DNA of 64,000 nucleotides from NCBI RefSeq assembly GCF_014932895.1, contig NZ_JACYOF010000002.1, positions 372,001 through 436,000 of the forward strand. The letters run 5' to 3'. Below the pieces are notes generated by a model. The model was not told where the DNA came from and searched no databases. It worked only from the letters and a program-made list of their open reading frames with translations. Position numbers and translations under genes: made by a program. The stretch comes from Bacillus thuringiensis (GTDB lineage Bacteria > Bacillota > Bacilli > Bacillales > Bacillaceae_G). This document shows positions 1 to 8,402 of the stretch, piece after piece; position 1 is the first letter of the stretch, and every line of letters starts with the position of its first letter.

Positions 1-692
1 GGAGGAACAATTGTCGATGGTGAATCCAGTTGGTTCGTAAACACAATCCCCTTCACTTTTTCAACATCAATCGGAATACCAATCGTTCCAATTCGATCAT
101 CCGTTTTCACGAGTGGAATTGGAAGCCTTTCCCCTTGTTTACCTGGTTCATATAAATCATGTAGCCCCTCTAGTTGTGTAGATTGAGCCATATTCATTTC
201 AATAATAATAGACTTAGCATTTAGGGAAAATGCTAAGGAATTTCCAATTGAAGTGGTTGGAATAATCATTCCGTCCTCAGTAATCGCAACCGCTTCCAAA
301 ATAGCGAAATCTACATCCATAACGTCAGCGCGGAGTAACTCTGCTGTATGAGACAAGTGCTGATCCACAAATAAAAAGTCTCCGTTATTAATCCCTTTTC
401 GCATAGTCGCATCGGCTTGGAAAGGTAATCTTTTCCCTAAAATTCCTGCTTCAGCAAATAATTTATCTACATCCGAACCTAAGGAAGCTCCAGTATAAAC
501 ATTTACTTTAAAAGATTTATCATTCTTAACTTGGTTGACTAGCGCAAATGGGACTGCTTTCACATCCCCTGCACGTGTAAACCCACTTAAACCTAAAGTC
601 ATTCCACTTTGAATCCATGAAGCTGCTTCTTCCGGTGTAACTATCCGATCTTTCAGACGTTGATCCCTGATTCTATCCAAATTATTCTCCAT
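1..692 (-). CDS. Acetyl-CoA hydrolase / succinate CoA-transferase family protein (partial)
   Basis: The N-terminal 230 residues are present; the C-terminal part lies beyond the left edge. The protein begins MENNLDRIRDQRLKDRIVTP and then has TLGLSGFTRAGDVKAVP, NVYTGASLGSDVD and DFAILEAVAITEDG. This is the pattern of acetyl-CoA hydrolase/transferases (succinyl-CoA:acetate CoA-transferase type), which move CoA between acetate and other acyl groups in the cytoplasm. The ATG follows a GGAGAGGG ribosome binding site. The gene lies 127 bp downstream of a LytTR regulator on the same strand, which suggests local control. The exact acyl donor cannot be told from this fragment; the active-site glutamate region is outside the window. 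Confidence 0.85.
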   Translation of the reverse strand, partial: MENNLDRIRDQRLKDRIVTPEEAASWIQSGMTLGLSGFTRAGDVKAVPFALVNQVKNDKSFKVNVYTGASLGSDVDKLFAEAGILGKRLPFQADATMRKGINNGDFLFVDQHLSHTAELLRADVMDVDFAILEAVAITEDGMIIPTTSIGNSLAFSLNAKSIIIEMNMAQSTQLEGLHDLYEPGKQGERLPIPLVKTDDRIGTIGIPIDVEKVKGIVFTNQLDSPSTIVP

Positions 693-819
693 ATGTAATC
701 CCTCTCCTAATAAATATTCATAATTATTTTACACATTAACACTATCAAAATAGGGATTTTAGTATACAATGCCGAAAATTCAGATAAAACAGCGAATCTA
801 GGTTCTAAAGCAGAAAAAT

Positions 820-1464
820 CTAGAATCCTAAAAGTTTGCGAAAATAACTGGCGTATGATTGACTAACTGGTACCCTCTCCCCATTATCCATCGAAAGTAA
901 AAAAGTAGAATGGGTATCAGGATAAATCGCTTTAATATGATTAACATTTACAATAAATGAACGATGACATCTAATAAATGAATCCTTCGGAAGCAAGTAT
1001 TCGAACTCTTGTAGAGAGTATTTATGTGTTCCTGATAACTCTTCTGAATTCACATACGTCTTTTTATCTTTCGCCTCTAAATACATGACCTTTGAAAAAG
1101 GAACCGGAATCCAGCCGTCTGTTGTTTTTAATGTAACGACTGACTTTCCATCCGTTAAAGCTGGATAAATTGCCGTCACGCAGCCTTCGAGCTTTCCATT
1201 ATTTGAAAATGGTACGGCCATTCCATGATAAGGAATACCAAAAACATCCCGATTAATAAACTCAGAAGCTTTTTGCTTCGTCACCATTGCTTTATGGGCA
1301 ATTGTTCCTTCCTTTATAGGATCCCCGACACTAATCTTTAAATCAATTCGTTTACTTGGCCGATAGTAAATATATTCTTTCGTATTCGAAACGGCAATTG
1401 AAATTTCATCTGAAAATAATTCACCAACAACATCAAGTAGTAAGCCTAATGTTTTATCTTCCAT
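820..1464 (-). CDS. LytTR-family DNA-binding regulator with N-terminal sensory domain
   Basis: This 214-residue protein has two parts. Residues ~107-212 form a LytTR DNA-binding domain, with the typical segments VMYLEAKDKKTYV, LPKDSFIRCHRSFIVNVNHI and ERVPVSQSYASYFRKLL. Residues 1-100 are not a receiver domain, since no phospho-acceptor Asp pocket is visible. They look like a small PAS-like sensory fold (VFGIPYHGMAVPFSNNGKLEG). It is therefore probably a one-component regulator that senses a ligand directly. It is transcribed toward the CoA-transferase gene, its likely target. The signal sensed is unknown. Confidence 0.8.
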   Translation of the reverse strand: MEDKTLGLLLDVVGELFSDEISIAVSNTKEYIYYRPSKRIDLKISVGDPIKEGTIAHKAMVTKQKASEFINRDVFGIPYHGMAVPFSNNGKLEGCVTAIYPALTDGKSVVTLKTTDGWIPVPFSKVMYLEAKDKKTYVNSEELSGTHKYSLQEFEYLLPKDSFIRCHRSFIVNVNHIKAIYPDTHSTFLLSMDNGERVPVSQSYASYFRKLLGF

Positions 1465-1779
1465 ACTATTAACACCTCATTCACTATTATACTACTATTA
1501 TTAACATGCATCTGTTGCTTTATAAAAAGTTTGATTAGAAATTATTCTTAACATCTTGCAACTGCAACCTTCTGCGCTATGTCCCATTTCACATTTTTTA
1601 AATCAAAACTTTTAACGTATTATCCGAAAGAAGTCTCTTTCCTCAAGCGTGTGAAAGACGATAATCCAACGGTAGGAGGGAAATGAATTTCGGCTTTGTG
1701 TAGCCCCCAAAATTGGTTTTCCTATTTTATTGCTCCGTTTCCCCAAAAAACCTCACTTCAAAAAAAGTGAGGTTTCTTC
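1465..1779. other. Intergenic region without a recognised gene
   Basis: About 315 bases separate the LytTR gene from the lipase-like gene. Apart from the hydrolase terminator (1748-1775) I see no convincing gene. The plus-strand stretch around 1600-1690 can be read as a short open tail ending KRVKDDNPTVGGK-stop, which might be the 3' end of a lost gene. It has no start and no recognised domain. Confidence 0.3.
1748..1775 (-). terminator. Rho-independent terminator of the lipase-like gene
   Basis: The stem AAACCTCACT / AGTGAGGTTT is followed on the minus strand by a run of T residues. It lies just after the stop codon of the alpha/beta hydrolase gene. Confidence 0.85.
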
Positions 1780-2703
1780 TCATACAATATGTCCATCTAA
1801 CCAAAAAATCAAATCTTTAAACACTTCATCTCTATTCACTTCATGGAACATTTCATGTCTTCCATTTTCATATAAACGTAGTGTCACGTCTTTCACACCA
1901 CATTTTTTATAGTTTTCATAAACTTCTTTTACACCTTTCCCCATATCCCCAACTGGATCACGATCACCAGAGAATATATGTATTGGAAGATTTTTTGGTG
2001 TCTTCTTGTATTCTTCTAGTTTATTTACTTCTAATACACCAGAAAATAATTCTCGATAAAAACTTGTCGTACAAATGAATCCACATAACGGATCCGCAAT
2101 ATATTTATCAACTTGATTTGTATCTGAAGATAACCAATCAAATTTTGTACGATTTGGTTTAAAGTGCGAGTTAAAGTTTCCGAAAGATAAAAAGTTTAGC
2201 ATCGGACTTTTCGTTTTCACTCCGCGTAGTTTCATCTCAATTGTCGCTACTTTATGACCAATGACTCCTAAAAACCCTGGGTTTCCGCCAGTTCCTGAAA
2301 TAAGAAATCCATCATATAGTTCGCCTTTAAGTTGTACAGCGCGTCTTGCTAAAAAAGAGCCCATACTATGCCCAAGTAAAAACAATGGACACATCTGCTC
2401 TTCTTTTATCATTTCCGATACAAAGATAACATCAGACACAGCCTCATTCCAACCTACATTTGGTTCAAAATGACCATAGTCTTCTTCTTTTTTTACTGTT
2501 TTCCCGTGCCCTTTATGATCATGTGCATAAACACCATACCCTGCTTCCAATAAAGCATCAATAGATTCTGCATACACACCTGCATGCTCTGTCATACCAT
2601 GTGCAATTTGAATAATCCCTTTTGATTCACCTTCTGGTAACCACTTGCGTAAATAAATTTCCGATCCATCCAATGCCGTAACGAAACTTTCCTGTACGTT
2701 CAT
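1780..2703 (-). CDS. Alpha/beta hydrolase, monoacylglycerol lipase-like
   Basis: This is a 307-residue alpha/beta hydrolase. It has the nucleophile elbow GHSMGS (Ser ~113), an oxyanion-side IAHGMTEHAG motif at ~33-42, the acidic residue in FSGDRDPVGD and the catalytic His in ENGRHEMFHE. This set is typical of the Hydrolase_4/monoacylglycerol lipase (lysophospholipase) family, which cleaves acylglycerols or related esters. No signal peptide is seen, so it is probably cytoplasmic. I chose the ATG at 2703 because GGGGGC lies 7-8 bases upstream; an in-frame TTG five codons earlier has no such site. It is a single-gene unit with its own terminator. Confidence 0.85.
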   Translation of the reverse strand: MNVQESFVTALDGSEIYLRKWLPEGESKGIIQIAHGMTEHAGVYAESIDALLEAGYGVYAHDHKGHGKTVKKEEDYGHFEPNVGWNEAVSDVIFVSEMIKEEQMCPLFLLGHSMGSFLARRAVQLKGELYDGFLISGTGGNPGFLGVIGHKVATIEMKLRGVKTKSPMLNFLSFGNFNSHFKPNRTKFDWLSSDTNQVDKYIADPLCGFICTTSFYRELFSGVLEVNKLEEYKKTPKNLPIHIFSGDRDPVGDMGKGVKEVYENYKKCGVKDVTLRLYENGRHEMFHEVNRDEVFKDLIFWLDGHIV

Positions 2704-2906
2704 TTCGTCAGCCCCCAAATCTATTATGTATCTCTAAAAAATGAATATGGATTCATTATTCTTATTATGTATTATATGCAATTGCTTCCATTATGACAAA
2801 TGCCTTATTTTTTCTTATCTTTCCAACTATTATCTTGACGGATTATCAATAAAATTATATAGTTGCTTACATAAAGTAACTATTATGTTTTTAGGAGGTT
2901 TCTATT

Positions 2907-3668
2907 ATGATGCCATCACTATTTTTAGCACATGGTTCACCAATGCTCGCTATTCAAGATACAGATTATACACGTTTTTTAAAAACACTCGGAGAAACAT
3001 ATAAACCGAAAGCAATTGTTATTTTTACCGCTCACTGGGAAAGTGAAGTATTAACAATCTCCTCATCAGATGCCGAATATGAGACAATTTATGATTTTGG
3101 AGGTTTTCCTCCTGAATTATACGAAATTAAATATCGGGCGAAAGGCTCTTCTAGCATTGCGTCTATGCTAGAAACAAAATTTAAAAATAAAGGCATTCCC
3201 GTCCATCATAATATGACGAGAGGCTTAGATCATGGCTCATGGACACTCCTGCATCGCATGTATCCAGAAGCAAATATTCCTGTCGTACAAATATCAGTAA
3301 ATCCATTCCTTCCTGCAAAAGAACAATTTGAAATTGGAGAAGCAATAAAAGGACTTGGGCAAGAAGATATTTTAGTAATAGGTAGCGGCGTTACCGTTCA
3401 TAATTTACGAGCATTGAAATGGAATCAAACTACACCTGAAAAATGGGCAATTGAATTTGATGAATGGATTATAAAACATATGCAGACTAACGATAAAGAT
3501 GCATTGTTTAATTGGGAGAACAATGCGCCTCATGCACAATTAGCAGTACCAAGAGCAGAGCATTTTGTTCCTTTATTTATCGCTATGGGAAGTGGTGTGA
3601 ACAAAGGTGAAGTCATTCATCGTAGTTATGAGCTTGGCACATTAAGTTATCTTTGCCTTCAATTTTAA
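2907..3668 (+). CDS. Class III extradiol ring-cleavage dioxygenase, DODA/YgiD type
   Basis: The 253-residue protein has the features of the 4,5-DOPA extradiol dioxygenase (LigB/YgiD) family: an N-terminal LFLAHGSPM, FTAHWESE and RGLDHGSWTLL. Their histidines bind a mononuclear Fe(II)/Zn site. The family's proteins open catechol rings; the natural substrate in Bacillus is not known. The ATG follows AGGAGG at ideal spacing. It is a stand-alone gene ended by the hairpin at 3671-3705. Confidence 0.85.
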   Translation: MMPSLFLAHGSPMLAIQDTDYTRFLKTLGETYKPKAIVIFTAHWESEVLTISSSDAEYETIYDFGGFPPELYEIKYRAKGSSSIASMLETKFKNKGIPVHHNMTRGLDHGSWTLLHRMYPEANIPVVQISVNPFLPAKEQFEIGEAIKGLGQEDILVIGSGVTVHNLRALKWNQTTPEKWAIEFDEWIIKHMQTNDKDALFNWENNAPHAQLAVPRAEHFVPLFIAMGSGVNKGEVIHRSYELGTLSYLCLQF

Positions 3669-3670
3669 AG

Positions 3671-3705
3671 AAAAAGGATGAAGCAATCGTTGCTTCATCC
3701 TTTTT
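3671..3705. terminator. Bidirectional terminator between dioxygenase and MFS genes
   Basis: Perfect stem AAAAAGGATGAAGCA / TGCTTCATCCTTTTT. T runs on both strands serve the two convergent genes. Confidence 0.9.
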
Positions 3706-3722
3706 CTTTTTCATTCACTTAG

Positions 3723-4937
3723 TTAACTAACTTCCAAATGTTGTTTCTCTGATACCTCTTCGTTCTTATTATGAAAATAAACCCAAATACACGCAATAAA
3801 CAATAATGATGATGTAGAGAAGAAAACATATTGGAAGCCTGCATGAGCTGCAATTTGTCCACCAAGCACCGGACCAATCATATTACCCAAAAACTGGAAC
3901 GACTGATTATATCCAAATATTCGTCCTGTAACATAGGTTGGTGTATGTTGTTTTAGTAGAGTTTGTACGGAAGGTAATAATCCTGCTTGTGCGATTCCTA
4001 ATAAAAAGCGAAGAATTAATAGTTGCCAAGCTGAGGTTACAAATGCTTGCGGGATAAAAATAATTCCTGCAGCAAACAATGCTACTACTAACGTTTTTTG
4101 AGGACCTATATGATCTGATAATCTTCCTAATTTAGGCGCTGCTAAAATAACTGCTAATCCTGTCGCTGACATAACTGCGCCCGCAATTGTTTCAATATGT
4201 GCTGTATGAGGGCCAACTAAATTTTTCACGTACAATGTAACAATTGGCTGAACAGACATATTCGCAAGTTGAATAATAAATGTTGTTACAAATAAACTAA
4301 TAATTAAATGTTTTGCTGGGACCATCGTCCATACTTTTTTCGGCTGTGCTTTTTTTGCTTGAGCAGAGTGATTCTCTTCGTGTAAAAAGAAAAAGACGAT
4401 GAGAAAGGAAAGGAATAAAAAAGCTCCTGTAACAAGAAAGACATGGCGCATTCCAATTAACTCAGACAAATATCCTCCAAGTAATGGCCCAAGTAAAGAG
4501 CCACTCACGCCACCAGTTGAAATTGTGGAAATTGCCCAACCTGAATGCTCTTTCGGGGTTTCTGCCGCAATAAATGTCATCGCTGTTGAAAGGAAACCAG
4601 ATACCGCTCCCATCAAAAATCTTAGTGCGACTAGTTGATACACGTCCTTTACAAACCCCATAAGCGTCATAATAATCGCCATACCAAGGCTAGCACGAAT
4701 AAGCATCAATTTCCGTCCATGTATATCACCAAGTTTTCCCCATATTGGTGATACGATCGCACCCATTAAAAATGTTACACCAAATGCAAGTCCCGACCAC
4801 TGTGCAATACTCGAAGTGCCAGTCACTCCTAATTCCTCAATATAAAAAGATAAAAAAGGAATTACTAAACTCATACCGGCTGCAGTGGTAAAACAACCTA
4901 GCCAACAAATCATTAAATTTCGTTTCCAGCTGGCCAT
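3723..4937 (-). CDS. MFS multidrug efflux transporter (DHA1-like)
   Basis: The 404-residue protein has about 12 membrane helices. The MFS signature GKLGDIHGRKLML lies after helix 2 and a matching GRLSDHIGP in the second half. TGGVSGSLLGPLLGGYLSELIG in helix 5 resembles the antiporter motif C of drug:H+ exporters. The likely role is export of drugs or toxic metabolites; the substrate is unknown. I prefer the ATG at 4937, which follows GAAGGTG, over the ATG six codons upstream at 4955, which has a weak site. Confidence 0.85.
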   Translation of the reverse strand: MASWKRNLMICWLGCFTTAAGMSLVIPFLSFYIEELGVTGTSSIAQWSGLAFGVTFLMGAIVSPIWGKLGDIHGRKLMLIRASLGMAIIMTLMGFVKDVYQLVALRFLMGAVSGFLSTAMTFIAAETPKEHSGWAISTISTGGVSGSLLGPLLGGYLSELIGMRHVFLVTGAFLFLSFLIVFFFLHEENHSAQAKKAQPKKVWTMVPAKHLIISLFVTTFIIQLANMSVQPIVTLYVKNLVGPHTAHIETIAGAVMSATGLAVILAAPKLGRLSDHIGPQKTLVVALFAAGIIFIPQAFVTSAWQLLILRFLLGIAQAGLLPSVQTLLKQHTPTYVTGRIFGYNQSFQFLGNMIGPVLGGQIAAHAGFQYVFFSTSSLLFIACIWVYFHNKNEEVSEKQHLEVS

Positions 4938-5077
4938 TTTCACACCTTCTTTCATTCGATACCCATTCTACACCTTTTTTTGTAAAAAGTTTAGTAATTT
5001 GATTTATACGTAATATTAATTACAAAACCTGATATTTCCTAGCAAAAACCACTTACATTCCACATTTTTTTCATAAT

Positions 5078-5105
5078 AAAACCAACTCCTTTATATGGGG
5101 TTGGT
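5078..5105 (-). terminator. Terminator overlapping the stop codon of the Clp-N/GNAT gene
   Basis: Stem ACCAACTCC / GGGGTTGGT with a T-rich tail on the minus strand. The hairpin reaches the last base of the stop codon. Confidence 0.7.
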
Positions 5106-5965
5106 CAATTATTTTCTATCGGTATTAAACGTGCATTGCAACTTTTCTCATAAAATTCAATCGGACCTGCTTGTCCAATAATTGCATATTCATATCCATC
5201 TTGCTTCATATTATATAAACAATGCTGCAACAATTCTTTCCCTACACCTTTCACACGATTTTGTTTCGCTGTGCCCATCGGACCAAACAATCCTTTCTTT
5301 CCTCTCACTACATCGTAACAAGCGAAACCTACTATCGCTTCTTCTTGTTCAGCTATATAAATAGGTAAATTTTCTTTATATGTGCGAAATCCATAATCTA
5401 TTGAATGTAACCAACGTTCACCAAATTCATCCCTAACAAAACGCGCTAATTTTTCAAAATCAGAAGAGCTAGCGCTTCTAACATTACAAGATAATTTATT
5501 ATAAATAGGATTAAAGTATTTTAAATCAACCGCTAAATCTCTTGGTTCAGCTATAATACGTAACACATCTTTTTGCATGTCTGTGTTTATAACTTTTTCA
5601 ATAACTGTATCTAAACGAAATAATGCATATATAACATGTCCTTCATTTATTAATATTTGCTGAAAGCGTTCCATACGTTTTTTCGCTAATTGTAAAATTT
5701 CTAACGTCCTATTAGATAATTTATATTGTTCTATTTTTATATACTCTAAATCATTTAAATCACATTGTTTTTGCAAAGAAAGTTCTTCTAAAAAATCCGT
5801 ACCCACTTTGCGAAACAAATACATATATAACTCGGCGCACACTCCTGTACCTGCTTTACACATGCCGATAAAAAGATGAATTGGTTGAATTATATTATAA
5901 TTAGTCTCTTCTGCTGCAATCTCAAATATTTTATGAACACGTTTTGTAAATTGAAATTCCTCCAT
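5105..5965 (-). CDS. Clp N-terminal repeat domain fused to a GNAT acetyltransferase
   Basis: The 286-residue protein has an unusual layout. Residues ~1-140 resemble the Clp R/N repeat of ClpC (FTKRVHKIFEIAAEETN, QPIHLFIGMCKAGTG, LSNRTLEILQLAKKR, EGHVIYALFRL). This domain normally binds adaptors or substrates of Clp ATPases. Residues ~155-285 are a GNAT fold, with acetyl-CoA loop residues in KQNRVKGVGKELLQHCL and a C-terminal FYEKSCNARLI. No ATPase module is present. The start at 5965 has GGAG six bases upstream; an ATG four codons earlier (5977) has a weaker site. It may be co-transcribed with the DUF554 gene, which ends only 18 bases upstream. Confidence 0.8.
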   Translation of the reverse strand: MEEFQFTKRVHKIFEIAAEETNYNIIQPIHLFIGMCKAGTGVCAELYMYLFRKVGTDFLEELSLQKQCDLNDLEYIKIEQYKLSNRTLEILQLAKKRMERFQQILINEGHVIYALFRLDTVIEKVINTDMQKDVLRIIAEPRDLAVDLKYFNPIYNKLSCNVRSASSSDFEKLARFVRDEFGERWLHSIDYGFRTYKENLPIYIAEQEEAIVGFACYDVVRGKKGLFGPMGTAKQNRVKGVGKELLQHCLYNMKQDGYEYAIIGQAGPIEFYEKSCNARLIPIENN

Positions 5966-5983
5966 ATGTATCTCCATTCTCTG

Positions 5984-6700
5984 CTACTTTACTAACAAAC
6001 CGTAACCATAAATAATTGAAACAATCATTCCAACTAACAATATACCTGGAAGTAAATTTGCCACTTTAATTTTAATAAATCCAAGTAAGTTTAATCCGAT
6101 TGCGAATATCATAATACCGCCCGTAGCCGTCATTTCCACTATAAATTGATTCATTAGTTCTTTCGGGATAAAACTATTAATTTGTGTCGCAAAGACTGAA
6201 ATACCTCCCTCATATAAAATAACTGGAATCGCTGAAAATACTACGCCAATTCCTAGAGTTGTCGTTAATATAATAGAAATGAATCCATCGATAATCGCCT
6301 TTGTGAATAAAATATTATGATTTCCGCGAATCCCACTGTCCAATGCACCAAGTATCCCCATTGCGCCAATTGCAAAAATAAGAGTAGCTGTTACAAATCC
6401 TTCTGATATGCTTCCTTTCCCTTTCGATCCAACTTTATTTTCTAACCAATCCCCTAAACGTTTTAACTTTTCTTCTAATTGCAGCCATTCCCCGATTACC
6501 GTACCAATAACTAAACTTAGTATCACAACAAGAAAGTTTTCACTTTTCAATGCCATTTGAAGCCCAAGTACAGTAACCGCTAAACCAATTGCATGCATTA
6601 TCGTCCCTTTCATACTCTCTGGAATCGTACTAAATAATTTACCAAGTAAAGTACCAAATATAATACAAATCCCATTTACAACTGCTCCTAATATAACCAT
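5984..6700 (-). CDS. DUF554 family membrane protein (YdfK-like)
   Basis: The 238-residue protein is very hydrophobic, with about 6-7 membrane segments. It carries the DUF554 features: an N-terminal GAVVNGICIIFGTLLGKLF, then VIGTVIGEWLQLEEKL, FAIGAMGILGALDSG and a C-terminal GGIMIFAIGLNLLG. The length matches B. subtilis YdfK. The family is an uncharacterised group of putative transporters or channels. It precedes the Clp-N/GNAT gene on the same strand. Confidence 0.85.
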   Translation of the reverse strand: MVILGAVVNGICIIFGTLLGKLFSTIPESMKGTIMHAIGLAVTVLGLQMALKSENFLVVILSLVIGTVIGEWLQLEEKLKRLGDWLENKVGSKGKGSISEGFVTATLIFAIGAMGILGALDSGIRGNHNILFTKAIIDGFISIILTTTLGIGVVFSAIPVILYEGGISVFATQINSFIPKELMNQFIVEMTATGGIMIFAIGLNLLGFIKIKVANLLPGILLVGMIVSIIYGYGLLVK

Positions 6701-6931
6701 TTCTCATTCTTCACCCTTCAAATTCCTTATTTCTATATTTTGGTTTATACATTGATTTACAGGTTATCTATATGTTAACTTAATATTGTGAATATTGACA
6801 AATGATTTCCACTGCTATAACCCGTTTTTTTGTAACTATACATATTTTAAGAACTCCCCTTTAGTGGATTCATTGTCAACCTAATTGTGGAGGCTTTCAA
6901 TTGCGGGATAAACTCAAAAGGGAAGGTATTT

Positions 6932-8035
6932 ATGAAAACTTTATTAAAACGATTTCTGTTAATAGCCATCTTTATTACACCTATTGTTTTATTAATCAAT
7001 TACTCTTTTATTTCAAAAGCGCAAGACAAACCCGATATACAAAACAAATCTAGTCAAACTGCTTCCAAAAGCGAAAAGAAAATAGAAGACCCGGAAATCA
7101 CACTCACCTTCTCTGGTGATACAATGTTCGATTGGCAATTACGTCCTATAATTGAAAAAAATGGGGCTGATTATCCATTCCAACATGTAAAAGAAGAAAT
7201 AACAAAAGCTGATATTTCTTTTGTTAATTTAGAGTCGGCATTTACAATGAGAGAAAAAAAAGCACCCGGACAACTGTTTTGGATTAAAAGTGATCCATCC
7301 ACACTACAAGCCATTAAAAACACCGGATATGACATCGTAAATATTGGGAATAATCATACACTTGATTATGGGCAGGATGGATTATTAGACACTATCTCTC
7401 ATGTAGAAAAATTAAAGTTCCCTTACATTGGAGCCGGAAAAAATGCAAAAGATGCATATACAGCACGGGAAATGACCGTAAAAGGGAAAAAGTTCAAATT
7501 TCTTTCTTTCGTTCGATTTATGCCTGATTCTAATTGGGTAGCTGGTGACAATAAACCTGGCGTTGCGAACGGATATGATTTAAATCTTGTAACAAAAACA
7601 ATTAAAGAACAAAAACAAGATACAGACTATTTAATCGTCTATATGCATTGGGGCGTTGAAAAATCAAATCGTCCAGTAGAATATCAAAAACAATATGTAC
7701 CTAAAATGGTCGAAGCAGGGGCTGACGCTATCGTCGGAAGCCATCCACATTGGTTACAAGGATTTGAGTATTATAATAAAGTTCCTATCGCTTACTCATT
7801 AGGCAACTTTTTGTTTCCGAATTATGTAAATGGTAAAAGCGCCGAAACTGGCGTCTTAACTTTAACCTTTAAAGGAAAAGATGTCCAAATGTCATTCAAT
7901 CCTTACATCATTCGTAACAACCAAGTTTCCCCTGTAAATGAAGAGGAGAAGAAAAAAGCTCTACAATATTTACAAACGATTTCAACTGATGTAGAAATTA
8001 ATGCTGCTGGGAAAATAATAAACAAACGCAACTAA
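6932..8035 (+). CDS. CapA-family metallophosphatase-like protein (PgsA/CapA type)
   Basis: The 367-residue protein starts with a signal anchor (MKTLLKRFLLIAIFITPIVL), so the main domain faces outside. The PGA_cap/CapA domain follows: LTFSGDTMFDWQL, VNLESAF, NIGNNHTLDYG, YMHWGVE, VGSHPHWLQGFEYY and YSLGNFLF. These Asp, Asn and His residues form the metal site of this calcineurin-like family. CapA proteins take part in poly-gamma-glutamate synthesis or anchoring, but no capB, capC or capD neighbours are present, so the role here is open. The ATG follows GGGAAGG; an in-frame GTG at 6887 is less likely. Confidence 0.85.
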   Translation: MKTLLKRFLLIAIFITPIVLLINYSFISKAQDKPDIQNKSSQTASKSEKKIEDPEITLTFSGDTMFDWQLRPIIEKNGADYPFQHVKEEITKADISFVNLESAFTMREKKAPGQLFWIKSDPSTLQAIKNTGYDIVNIGNNHTLDYGQDGLLDTISHVEKLKFPYIGAGKNAKDAYTAREMTVKGKKFKFLSFVRFMPDSNWVAGDNKPGVANGYDLNLVTKTIKEQKQDTDYLIVYMHWGVEKSNRPVEYQKQYVPKMVEAGADAIVGSHPHWLQGFEYYNKVPIAYSLGNFLFPNYVNGKSAETGVLTLTFKGKDVQMSFNPYIIRNNQVSPVNEEEKKKALQYLQTISTDVEINAAGKIINKRN

Positions 8036-8087
8036 ACAATACGATATCTATTTCTCTGTAACATACATTACAGAATAGGTGATGAAT

Positions 8088-8198
8088 ATGCTGAAAAACT
8101 TATTAGAAAATATACTTCTGATAGAAAACGTATATAAAATATCTATAGCAGTTCTGCTTTTATGTTCCTTTTTTTCTGTTAGACTACTAAAAAAATAA
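8088..8198 (+). CDS. Small membrane protein, 36 residues (hypothetical)
   Basis: The short ORF begins MLKNLLENILLIENV and has a hydrophobic stretch YKISIAVLLLCSFFSV ending in basic RLLKK. The ATG has AGGTGA six bases upstream, and a hairpin terminator (8202-8219) follows the stop at once. This gives it a complete gene layout. I do not recognise a family. It could instead be the tail of the capA-like transcript. Confidence 0.4.
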   Translation: MLKNLLENILLIENVYKISIAVLLLCSFFSVRLLKK

Positions 8199-8201
8199 GG
8201 C

Positions 8202-8225
8202 GAGAAAGAAAACTTTCTCCTTTTG
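8202..8225 (+). terminator. Terminator after the 36-residue ORF
   Basis: Stem GAGAAAG / CTTTCTC with an AAAA loop, followed by CTTTT. Confidence 0.7.
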
Positions 8226-8318
8226 GATTTACTATGTACGTAATCATTCGTATTGCGATATTTTTTGGTTAACTAGCTTTATCCTTCTTGAATATAAAGA
8301 GTATTTAGTTTAACAATA

Positions 8319-8367
8319 AAAAGATAGAACAAGCAGCATTTCCCTTGCTTGTATCTATCTTTTTTAT
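8319..8367. terminator. Terminator of the ilv operon (downstream of ilvA)
   Basis: Hairpin with arms AAAAGATAG-ACAAGC and GCTTGT-CTATCTTTT, T-rich on both strands. It sits 35 bases beyond the ilvA stop codon. Confidence 0.8.
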
Positions 8368-8402
8368 TTTAAGTACAATTGTAGATTAATTCTTTTCTTC
8401 TA

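Noticed and set aside
1600-1690. Possible 3' end of an IS605-type TnpB gene (tail KRVKDDNPTVGGK)
   Set aside because: Only about 20 codons can be read, no conserved TnpB motif is visible and no element ends were found.
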